IMG/VR virus record: IMGVR_UViG_3300036393_000023 | Coordinates: 1-42,850 of that record | DNA: 42,850 nucleotides | From: a virus | Strand: one strand, 5' to 3' | In this document: positions 23,032 through 29,794 of the stretch, piece by piece | Numbering within the stretch: the first letter of the stretch is position 1 | Layout: every line of letters starts with the position of its first letter | Program-made: the position numbers and the translations under genes | The notes under the pieces: generated by a model | The model's database searches: none | Told to the model about the DNA's origin: nothing | What the model saw: only the letters and a program-made list of their open reading frames with translations

Positions 23032-23313
23032 ATGGCCAAGCTCATGAACTACCGGGTCATCCGCGAACACGGCGAATTCGCCGAAGGCGCCACGCGGACT
23101 GCCGCCCCCAACGACGTCGCGCACCTCGTGCCCAAATCGCTCGAGCTGATCGGCCCGGCCGAGGATCAGGCCGACGAGAAGGCCGACGCAGAACCCGACA
23201 AAAAAATAAGGCCCTCATCGCCAGCCCGGCGAACAAGGCCGCCAGCCGGCGGGGATCGAAGGGCAAGTAGCCCTCCGACCCGCCACAACCGGCGCGCTGC
23301 GCCAGAAAGGTAG
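23032..23313 (+). CDS. Small head-region protein with probable -1 frameshift
   Basis: The zero frame gives 93 residues. The first 58 are normal (LMNYRVIREHGEFAEGATR... DVAHLVPKSLELIGPAED). After seven A residues (23200-23206) the zero frame becomes an Arg/Pro-rich tail. In the -1 frame the same DNA reads NKALIASPANKAASRRGSKG and stops at 23270, a far more natural C-terminus. Either ribosomes slip at C AAA AAA or the run is miscounted in the assembly. AAAGGAGACC gives a good ribosome-binding site. Related small proteins follow the capsid gene in GTA-like phages; the role is unknown. Confidence 0.6.
   Translation: MAKLMNYRVIREHGEFAEGATRTAAPNDVAHLVPKSLELIGPAEDQADEKADAEPDKKIRPSSPARRTRPPAGGDRRASSPPTRHNRRAAPER
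23199..23207 (+). other. A7 slippery sequence
   Basis: CAAAAAAAT places two AAA codons in the P and A sites (23200-23205). A -1 shift restores pairing and opens a 21-codon frame ending at 23270. No clear downstream pseudoknot was worked out by eye. Confidence 0.45.
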
Positions 23314-23318
23314 TCGCC

Positions 23319-23690
23319 ATGAAGCGCTACAAAGTCCAGGCGGACGTGGCCGCCGATGGTTCCCTGACCACCTATTCCCCGCGCCTGTCTGGCCTGCTCT
23401 ATGCGGTGCATTATGTGCCCGACGGCACCACGCCGTACGACAACACCGTCGACATGACGATCACCGACGAGGCGACCGGGCAGTCCCTGGTAACCCGCAC
23501 GAACGTCTCTGCGGCTTTCGTGGCTAACCCGCGGGTTGCGACCTCCGACGCCGCCGGCACCGCTGCGCTCTACGCGGCTGGGGGCTCGTCAGTGCTGGAC
23601 CGCATCGCGCTGGCCAACACGCGCATCAAGATCGTGCTGGCGCAGGGCGGCACGTCGAAGAAGGGCGCTTTCCACTTCCTGGTGGACTGA
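23319..23690 (+). CDS. Conserved head-region protein (possible decoration protein)
   Basis: A 123-residue protein that follows a common GTA-like phage pattern: a beta-rich domain with MTITDEATGQSLVTRTNVSA, AGTAALYAAGGSSVLDRIAL and IKIVLAQGGTSKKGAFHFLV. Homologues lie between capsid and connector genes. A capsid decoration or head-completion role is plausible but unproven. It starts at ATG 23319 with AAAGG about 8 bases upstream. Confidence 0.65.
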   Translation: MKRYKVQADVAADGSLTTYSPRLSGLLYAVHYVPDGTTPYDNTVDMTITDEATGQSLVTRTNVSAAFVANPRVATSDAAGTAALYAAGGSSVLDRIALANTRIKIVLAQGGTSKKGAFHFLVD

Positions 23691-23696
23691 TCCCCA

Positions 23697-24245
23697 ATGC
23701 GCATCACGGTCACCACCCAGCCCGAACCGCTCGTCACGCTCGAGGAGGCGAAAGTCGCCTTGGGCGAGTCCGGCAGCGATCGAGATCAGCTCATCGAGAC
23801 GCTGATCCTGGCCGCACAGTCGGAACTCGACGGGCCGAAGGGCTGGGTGGGGATTTCCGTCGCCCGGCAGACGGTCGAGGTTCACTTCGACCGCTTCTGC
23901 AACAGCATGAAGCTGCCAGCCGGGCCGGTGATCGCGCCGGTCACCGTCGCCTATCTCGATGACGATGGCGCCGAGCAGCCGCTCAGCGACACGATCTACA
24001 CGCTGCTCAGCGATGATCGGCTCGTGCTCACGCCAGAAGAGCGCTGGCCCAGCACCTATTCCCGGGCCGAGGCCGTGACCGTCGAGTATGAGGTCGGCAT
24101 CGAGGACGCGAACGATCCGCGCATCGCGCTGATGAAGACGGCGATCATCCTGCACGTGCGGTTGACCCTCGACCACGAGGATCCGGAGAAGCGCCGCGAA
24201 ACCATCAACTGGCTAGTCTCGCCGCTGAAGGCTTGGTCGGTCTGA
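23697..24245 (+). CDS. Head-tail connector (HK97 gp6-like)
   Basis: A 182-residue protein. The start ITVTTQPEPLVTLEEAKVAL and helices LIETLILAAQSELDG are hallmarks of gp6-type connectors, followed by the beta insertion (VARQTVEVHFDRF, PAGPVIAPVTVAYLDDDG) and the closing helix PRIALMKTAIILHVRL. These proteins form the ring below the portal. It shares TGATG with the next gene. Confidence 0.85.
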   Translation: MRITVTTQPEPLVTLEEAKVALGESGSDRDQLIETLILAAQSELDGPKGWVGISVARQTVEVHFDRFCNSMKLPAGPVIAPVTVAYLDDDGAEQPLSDTIYTLLSDDRLVLTPEERWPSTYSRAEAVTVEYEVGIEDANDPRIALMKTAIILHVRLTLDHEDPEKRRETINWLVSPLKAWSV

Positions 24246-24583
24246 TGAAGCCCGAACGCCTCGACCGCAAGATCACCCTGCAGCGGTTCACTTGGACGCA
24301 GGACGAATACGGCGCGCCGGTGCAGGCGTGGGTCGACCTCGCCACCGTGTGGGCGAACTACAAGCCCGTGTCAGACGCCGAGAAGGTGTCAGCCGGCGAG
24401 GTGGGGGCAACTCTCTCTGCCCGGTTCACGATCCGGTACGATTCCGCGTGGGCGGACGTCTCTGCTCTCGACCGCGTCTTGTTCGAGGGGCGCACGTTTG
24501 ACGTGTTCGGCGCCAAGGAAGTCGACGGCCGTCGGCAGTTCATAGAGATCACGGCCGCCGCGCGCAGCGAGACATCGCAGTGA
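24245..24583 (+). CDS. Head-tail adaptor (phage head-tail joining family)
   Basis: A 112-residue protein. LDRKITLQRFTWTQDEYGAP and VWANYKPVSDAEKVSAGE, then ARFTIRYDSAWADVSALDRV, match the head-tail joining family (SPP1 gp16/HK97 gp7-like). It forms the stopper or adaptor ring. ATG 24245 overlaps the connector stop by one base; the next gene's GTG overlaps its own stop. Confidence 0.88.
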   Translation: MKPERLDRKITLQRFTWTQDEYGAPVQAWVDLATVWANYKPVSDAEKVSAGEVGATLSARFTIRYDSAWADVSALDRVLFEGRTFDVFGAKEVDGRRQFIEITAAARSETSQ

Positions 24584-25059
24584 AGACCACCGTCCGCGTT
24601 GAGGGCCTGAGCGAGCTTGACGCCGCGCTCGGTGACCTCGCCGAAGAGTACGGGAAGGCAGCTGGCAAGGCAGTTCTTCGCCGCGTCGCCGACAAGGCAC
24701 TGCAGCCGATGGCCGAGGCGGCCCGACAAATGGCGCCCGATGATCCGGCGACCAGCGGCAACGACCTCAAGGCTTCGATCACCGTCGGCGGGAAGCTCAC
24801 CAAGCGGCAGGCGGCGCTCGCCCGGAAGGATCAGGATAAGGCGACGGTGACCCGATACATGGGCACCGCCGACCCAGCCGGCGTACCTCAGGAGTTCGGC
24901 ACCGTGAACCACGGGCCGCAACCGTTCATGCGGCCGGCGTGGGACGCCGAAAAGGACGGCGCGCTGAAGATCGTCGCCGACGAGCTCGGGCCAGAGATTG
25001 AGAAGACGGCCGCACGCATCGCGAAACGGCGCGCGGCCAAAGCGGCAAAGGGAAGATGA
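24580..25059 (+). CDS. HK97 gp10-family tail-completion protein
   Basis: A 159-residue protein. VEGLSELDAALGDLAEEYGK at the N-terminus and VPQEFGTVNHGPQPFMRPAW are the defining motifs of the gp10 family, with helices between and a basic C-terminus. It acts at the head-tail interface or tail terminator. It uses a GTG start overlapping the adaptor stop (GTGA). Confidence 0.88.
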   Translation: MKTTVRVEGLSELDAALGDLAEEYGKAAGKAVLRRVADKALQPMAEAARQMAPDDPATSGNDLKASITVGGKLTKRQAALARKDQDKATVTRYMGTADPAGVPQEFGTVNHGPQPFMRPAWDAEKDGALKIVADELGPEIEKTAARIAKRRAAKAAKGR

Positions 25060-25262
25060 TGTTCCACACGGCGAGCCAGAGCAAAATTCCCGACGGGCCA
25101 GTGATCGGCACGCTCACCTGCAAGATGATCGATGGCACCCTGTGGCTGTTCGATGAGAACGGTCGCCGCTTGGACATGGTGCGATCGATCCAACTCAACC
25201 AATCGGCGGACGATATCACGACAGCAACGGTGGTGCTGCTGATCGACATGGATCGTGGGTGA
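25056..25262 (+). CDS. Small unknown protein in head-tail module
   Basis: A 68-residue protein (IPDGPVIGTLTCKMIDGTLWLF ends in VLLIDMDRG). No family is recognised. ATG overlaps with the genes on both sides support its place in the translated operon. The sequence is beta-strand rich and soluble. Confidence 0.55.
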   Translation: MMFHTASQSKIPDGPVIGTLTCKMIDGTLWLFDENGRRLDMVRSIQLNQSADDITTATVVLLIDMDRG

Positions 25263-25678
25263 TGGAATCCGACTTCTTCGCCATCCTCACCAGCCACGCC
25301 CCTCTCACAGCGCTGATCCCGGCGACCCGCATCACGCCTGTCCAGTACACCCAGGCGACCGGCAACCCCTGCCTTCGATATACGAAGATCGACGGCATCA
25401 CCGGGCTCCACATGCAGGGCAGCGACGGGCTATCGAGCACGCTGATGCAGATCGACGTCCGAGGCCTCAGCTTCGGCTCGGTGCTGGCGGTCCGGAATGT
25501 GCTCGTCGGCTCGCACGGGGAGGGTGGTCTGCTCCACCCCTATCGCGGCGTCAAGGGCGCGACCCAGTTCCAGCTCATCCAGCTTCGCAGTGACCGCGGC
25601 GTCCAGTTCGAGAAGCCCGGCAGCGTTGAGTACTACACCACCTCGCTCGATTTCGACGTCTGGTCGAAGGCGGCGTGA
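25262..25678 (+). CDS. Tail terminator-like protein (DUF3168)
   Basis: A 138-residue protein. The N-terminal SDFFAILTSHAPLTALIP, the central LSSTLMQIDVRG and the late YYTTSLDFDVWSK match DUF3168/gp17-type tail completion proteins, which cap the tail tube and join it to the head. ATG 25262 overlaps the previous stop; GTG one codon earlier is also open. Confidence 0.8.
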   Translation: MESDFFAILTSHAPLTALIPATRITPVQYTQATGNPCLRYTKIDGITGLHMQGSDGLSSTLMQIDVRGLSFGSVLAVRNVLVGSHGEGGLLHPYRGVKGATQFQLIQLRSDRGVQFEKPGSVEYYTTSLDFDVWSKAA

Positions 25679-25705
25679 TCCACCCCACAGCATCGGAGAC
25701 CACCC

Positions 25706-26389
25706 ATGACCGACGTCACGATCGGCTATAACAGCACGTATGAGATCTACAGCGGCGGCAACTTCGTGGCCGTCGGCGAGGTCACAGTCATCACCCCCGG
25801 CGAGGCAACGACCGATCGCGTCGAAGCCACGCATATGCAGTCGCCCGGCCGGCGCCGCGAATACATCGCCGGCATGATCGACAGCGGCGAGGCCTCGTTC
25901 GAGATCAACTGGGTGCCAGGCAATTCGACCGACACGCTGATCCGCGGACTGCTCAGCTCCGGCGCCGTGGTCGAGCACCGCATCACGTTCCCCAATGGCG
26001 TGACAGTCACCTACGACGCGGCGATCACCGGCTTCACTAAGGCCCTGCCCATCGACGACCGCATGACCGCTACCATCACCGTGGCCGTGTCGGGCGAGGA
26101 GACCTGGGGCTCGGCCGCCGCACCGGTGAACTCGGTGCTCCCGGCAATCTCGGGCATCGCCCAGGTTGGGCAGGTCATGACGGCTTGGACCGGTGTCTGG
26201 TCCGGCGCTCCGACCTTCACCTACCAGTGGAAGAACGAGGGCGTGAACATCGGCGGCGCCACCTCTTCCACCTACACCCCTGTCGTCGGCGACATAGGCG
26301 ACAACATCACCGTGACCGTGACCGCGACGAACTCGGCTGGCAGCGCCTCGGCGACCAGCATCGAGACCGCCGCCGTCATCGCCGCGTAA
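25706..26389 (+). CDS. Major tail (tube) protein with C-terminal Ig-like domain
   Basis: A 227-residue protein. Residues 1-140 resemble phage tail tube proteins (YEIYSGGNFVAVGEVTVI, EYIAGMIDSGEASFEINWVP, ITGFTKALPIDDRMTATITV). Residues 143-227 form an Ig-like repeat (GVWSGAPTFTYQWKNEGVN, YTPVVGDIGDNITVTVTATN), as on lambda gpV, exposed on the tail surface and able to bind surface polysaccharides. GGAG precedes ATG 25706. Confidence 0.88.
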   Translation: MTDVTIGYNSTYEIYSGGNFVAVGEVTVITPGEATTDRVEATHMQSPGRRREYIAGMIDSGEASFEINWVPGNSTDTLIRGLLSSGAVVEHRITFPNGVTVTYDAAITGFTKALPIDDRMTATITVAVSGEETWGSAAAPVNSVLPAISGIAQVGQVMTAWTGVWSGAPTFTYQWKNEGVNIGGATSSTYTPVVGDIGDNITVTVTATNSAGSASATSIETAAVIAA

Positions 26390-26399
26390 GGGGCAGCCC

Positions 26400-26753
26400 A
26401 TGGCGAACAGGGAACGTGGCGAAGTAGACCTCGTCGTCGGCGGGGAGACTTACACGCTGCGCATGAGCCTCAACGCGGTGGCGGAGATCGAGGGGCTGCT
26501 CGACAAGGGCATCAACGAGATCGCCGCCATGGTGCGGGACCCGACCGACTTCCGGATCAGCACTTGGCGCGTGTTGCTGTGGGGCGCGCTTCGTGAGTTC
26601 CACAAGGTCTCGCTCGAGGAAGCCGGCGAGATCATGGGGCGCGCCGGAGTCGACGTCGTGGTCGATGTCGTCGGGGAAGCAATGCAGGCGGCGTTCCCTG
26701 AGGCGAAGGCCGGCGCCGAAAACCCTCAGAAGGCCAGCCGAAAGGTTGGCTGA
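26400..26753 (+). CDS. Tail assembly chaperone, GTA-gp10-like (G role)
   Basis: A 117-residue protein. GEVDLVVGGETYTLRMSLNA and VAEIEGLLDKGINEIAAMV, then ISTWRVLLWGAL, match the GTA tail chaperone family that precedes the tape measure gene. In lambda the equivalent G is extended by -1 frameshifting into GT. Here a -1 frame overlaps its end (26702-26750), so the zero-frame stop at 26753 may be bypassed in part of translation. Confidence 0.82.
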   Translation: MANRERGEVDLVVGGETYTLRMSLNAVAEIEGLLDKGINEIAAMVRDPTDFRISTWRVLLWGALREFHKVSLEEAGEIMGRAGVDVVVDVVGEAMQAAFPEAKAGAENPQKASRKVG

Positions 26754-26770
26754 GCCTCCTCCGCCACTGG

Positions 26771-27058
26771 ATGGAGGAGACGGGCGGCAAGCGGCCCGAC
26801 TTCTGGTCCAGCACCCTCAGGGAAATCGCGCTCGATCTTGAAGTAGCGGAGGCCCGCCAGCTTCGCGATGAGCGCACCCGACGGTGGCACACCTGGCACA
26901 CCGCGGCCCTGCCGAAAGGCAAGAAGTTCCCCAGTTTCAAGGACTTCATGCCTGCCGAGCAACCTGCGCCGCAGTCGCCCGGCCGGCGGCAGCAGCAGAC
27001 ACCCGAACAGCAGATGGCAATCGCAAAGCAGTGGTTGGCGGGGCGCAAGCGCCGCTGA
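26771..27058 (+). CDS. Second tail assembly chaperone (T role), likely frameshift product
   Basis: A 95-residue frame from ATG 26771. The open frame extends back to 26702 and reads PKGWLSLLRHWMEETGG before the ATG. That section plus RPDFWSSTLREIALDLEV resembles the GTA-type chaperone pattern (W..LLR..... FW.LTxREL.L). The family match starting upstream of the first ATG suggests entry by -1 frameshift from the 26400 gene, most likely at CCGAAAG (26739-26744) or CGAAAAC (26717-26723). The C-terminus is basic and Gln-rich. Confidence 0.7.
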   Translation: MEETGGKRPDFWSSTLREIALDLEVAEARQLRDERTRRWHTWHTAALPKGKKFPSFKDFMPAEQPAPQSPGRRQQQTPEQQMAIAKQWLAGRKRR

Positions 27059-27086
27059 TGACGCCTTGCCGACAACCTGGTGAACC

Positions 27087-28967
27087 ATGGCAGGCAACTC
27101 TGTAATCGGTGCGCTGCGGGTCAACCTCGGCATCGACAGCGCCGAGTTTACCGCGGGACTGAAGAAGGCACAGAGCGGCCTCGCCGGCTTCGGCAAGACC
27201 GCCGCTGTCGGGTTTGCCGCGGCAGCAACGGCGGCAGTTGCCGCCGGCACGGCTCTCGCCTTCGCCGGTAAGAGCGCGATCGACGCGGCCGACAACCTCA
27301 GCAAGGCCGCGCAGAAGGCCGGCGTCACAACCGAGGCGTTGTCGCGGCTCAAGTATGCTGCCGACTTCTCCGACGTCTCGCTGGAGACGCTTTCCGGCGG
27401 ACTGCAGAAGCTGTCGAAAAATATGGCCGACGTCGCCAGCGGCAAGGGAGGCTCGGCTGCCACGGCGCTCTCGGCGCTGGGCATCAGCGTGCAGGATGCT
27501 TCCGGCGTGCTGCGCAACTCGGATGTCGTGTTCGCAGATATTGCCGACAAGTTCTCCCGCCTCGAGGATGGCAGCACCAAGACCGCGCTCGCCATCCAGT
27601 TGTTCGGGCGTTCCGGCGCCGACCTCATTCCGCTGCTCAACAGTGGCCGCGACGGCCTTCGTCAGATGGCCGACGAATCCGACCGTCTCGGTCTCACGAT
27701 CAGCACTAGCACCGGTCGGGCCGCCGAGCAGTTCAATGACACTCTGACGAAGGTCGGAAAGATCCTCGACGGCGTGGCAATGAAGGTTGCGGAGGCCGCG
27801 CTCCCATCGCTGCAGGCACTGGCCGATATTCTTGCCTCGCCCAAGTTTGCCCAGGGCGCGCAGAGCCTGGGCGTCGCCGTGATCGATGTGCTGGTCAAGA
27901 TTGCCGAAGGCGCAGCCAACGCCGCCAACAACATCCGAATGATCGCCGACGCCCTCGGGTCTGTATCCCAGATGAGCTCGGATGGGTTGAGCGGTCGGCT
28001 GCGGGAAATCGGGCTCGCGAAACGGGACCTCGACAACCTGATCGTCACCACCCAGTCCAAGCTGGACCGTGGCGACGATCTGTTCGGAATCAACCGCGGC
28101 GCGCTTGAGGCGCAGATCACGAAGGCCAAGGACGATATCACTGCGCTGATCGGCCAGGAGCAAGAGATCCTTGCGATCCTCAAGCAGCGAGAAGACCGGC
28201 AGGCGGTAGCCGGCGGCGTCGCGGCGGTTGGTGGCGTGGGCGCCCCGGCGGCCCTCAACATGCCCACCTTCAACAACGAGGCGGCCAGCCAGGCGCTAGC
28301 CCAGCGGCTCGAAACCCTGCGTCAGTCGCTGATGAGCGAAGAGCAGGCGGAGATCGACAGCCACGCCAAGCGGCTGGCGGAAATCCAGAAGTTCTACGCC
28401 GACGGCGCGATCTCGAAGCAGGAGCAGGATTCGCTGATCGAGGCGGCGCAGCAGCAGCACGCCGATCGCATGACGGAGATTGCCAAGAAGCAGGTCGAAG
28501 AGGAAACCCGCCTTCGCGAGCAGCTGGTTGGCAACGTCGCCGGCATCTTCGGGTCGCTGTCGACGATCGCGGAATCGTTCGGCGAGAAGGGCCTTGCGGC
28601 TGCGAAGGCGTTCGGCGTGGCCGAGGCAATCGTCAACACCGCGCAGGGTATCACCAAGGCACTGGCGCAGGGTGGCATCTTCGGTTTCGTCGGAGCAGCA
28701 GCAGTGGCTGCCGCTGGCGCAGCGCAGATCAGCACCATCTTGAGCGCCACCAAGGGCAGCACATCCAAGCCATCGGTCAAGGGCAGCAGCGGCGCGTCCA
28801 CCTCGGCGCCGGCGGTGAACAACCCGGTGACGAGCGACACGGGCACCACCGTCAACCTCACCCTGCAGGGCGGCGGGCGCTACAGCCGCAACGAGCTCGA
28901 GGCGCTGTTCCGTGACATGAACGACGCCATGGGCGACGGCCTGAAGCTCAACGTGGTGGGTGCCTGA
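27087..28967 (+). CDS. Tail tape measure protein
   Basis: A 626-residue protein. The N-terminal VIGALRVNLGIDSAEFTAGL and the region SKAAQKAGVTTEALSRLKYA are standard for tape measure proteins. There is alpha-helical repetition, a long coiled coil (about 400-500) and a C-terminal hydrophobic segment (ITKALAQGGIFGFVGAAAVA). Length sets tail length, so the tail should be fairly short. The protein is held by the chaperones encoded just upstream and probably enters the host envelope at injection. Confidence 0.92.
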   Translation: MAGNSVIGALRVNLGIDSAEFTAGLKKAQSGLAGFGKTAAVGFAAAATAAVAAGTALAFAGKSAIDAADNLSKAAQKAGVTTEALSRLKYAADFSDVSLETLSGGLQKLSKNMADVASGKGGSAATALSALGISVQDASGVLRNSDVVFADIADKFSRLEDGSTKTALAIQLFGRSGADLIPLLNSGRDGLRQMADESDRLGLTISTSTGRAAEQFNDTLTKVGKILDGVAMKVAEAALPSLQALADILASPKFAQGAQSLGVAVIDVLVKIAEGAANAANNIRMIADALGSVSQMSSDGLSGRLREIGLAKRDLDNLIVTTQSKLDRGDDLFGINRGALEAQITKAKDDITALIGQEQEILAILKQREDRQAVAGGVAAVGGVGAPAALNMPTFNNEAASQALAQRLETLRQSLMSEEQAEIDSHAKRLAEIQKFYADGAISKQEQDSLIEAAQQQHADRMTEIAKKQVEEETRLREQLVGNVAGIFGSLSTIAESFGEKGLAAAKAFGVAEAIVNTAQGITKALAQGGIFGFVGAAAVAAAGAAQISTILSATKGSTSKPSVKGSSGASTSAPAVNNPVTSDTGTTVNLTLQGGGRYSRNELEALFRDMNDAMGDGLKLNVVGA

Positions 28968-29794
28968 TGGGTATCGTCGTTTCCGGCGCCTTCGCCCTCT
29001 CGCAGCTCACCGCCGAGAACGCGGACTATCCGATCGCGGGGTACGACAATCTCGCCACCGTCGACACGCTGACAACGAGCGAGGAGGACGCGAGCTTCCC
29101 GGCGACCAACCTCGCCAACCCTGCCTCCAACCTGGTGTGGAAGTCCGACAGCACGGCCGACCAGTACGTGACGGTGCTGTTCGGGGCCGAGGTCGAGGTC
29201 GATTACATCGCGGTGGCCCGCCACAATTTCGGATCCGGGCAGGTTCAGGTGACGGTCCAGGGGCTGCCGTTCGGCGGCAATCCGGCCGTTGACGGCGATT
29301 GGGATGATCTGGTCGAGGCGAACCTGCTCGCCAATGACTGGCCGGCGCTGTGGCGCTTCGTGCCCACCAACCTGATCGGGGTTCGGCTGAAGCTGGAACC
29401 CGGTTCGGTCGAGCCGCAGGCGGCGGTGCTCTATGTCGGCAAGCTGCTTGTGTTCGAGCGCGGGGTGCAGCCCGGCCACACCCCGATCCCGTATGGACGC
29501 CGGCGTGACGTCGTCAGCCCGCGTAGCCAGTCGGGGGAATACTTGGGGCGCGTCATCTCCGGCGGCGGGCTCGGCAGCTCGGTGACGATCAGCAAGCTGT
29601 CGGCGGAGTGGTATCGCTCGACCCTCGATCCGTTCTTCGAGGTTGTCGCTGATGGGCCGTTCTTCTGGGCTTGGAGCCCGGAGCGGTACCCGTCCGAAGT
29701 CGGCTACGTCTGGCTGACCAATGATCCAGTGCCGGTGCCAGACATGCCCGGCTACATCGACATCACGATGCAGATGGAAGGGCTTCTACTGTGA
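28967..29794 (+). CDS. Distal tail protein
   Basis: A 275-residue protein after the tape measure, where distal tail genes lie. Residues 40-130 resemble a discoidin-like fold (ASFPATNLANPASNLVWKSD, ADQYVTVLFGAEVEVDYIAV). The rest is beta-rich and ends with GYIDITMQMEGLLL. Assignment is by position and general fold. ATG overlaps on both sides. Confidence 0.65.
   Translation: MGIVVSGAFALSQLTAENADYPIAGYDNLATVDTLTTSEEDASFPATNLANPASNLVWKSDSTADQYVTVLFGAEVEVDYIAVARHNFGSGQVQVTVQGLPFGGNPAVDGDWDDLVEANLLANDWPALWRFVPTNLIGVRLKLEPGSVEPQAAVLYVGKLLVFERGVQPGHTPIPYGRRRDVVSPRSQSGEYLGRVISGGGLGSSVTISKLSAEWYRSTLDPFFEVVADGPFFWAWSPERYPSEVGYVWLTNDPVPVPDMPGYIDITMQMEGLLL

Noticed and set aside
26946-28163. 405-codon minus-strand frame opposite the tape measure gene
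   Set aside because: Overlaps a confident tape measure gene, and long antisense frames are common in high-GC genomes.
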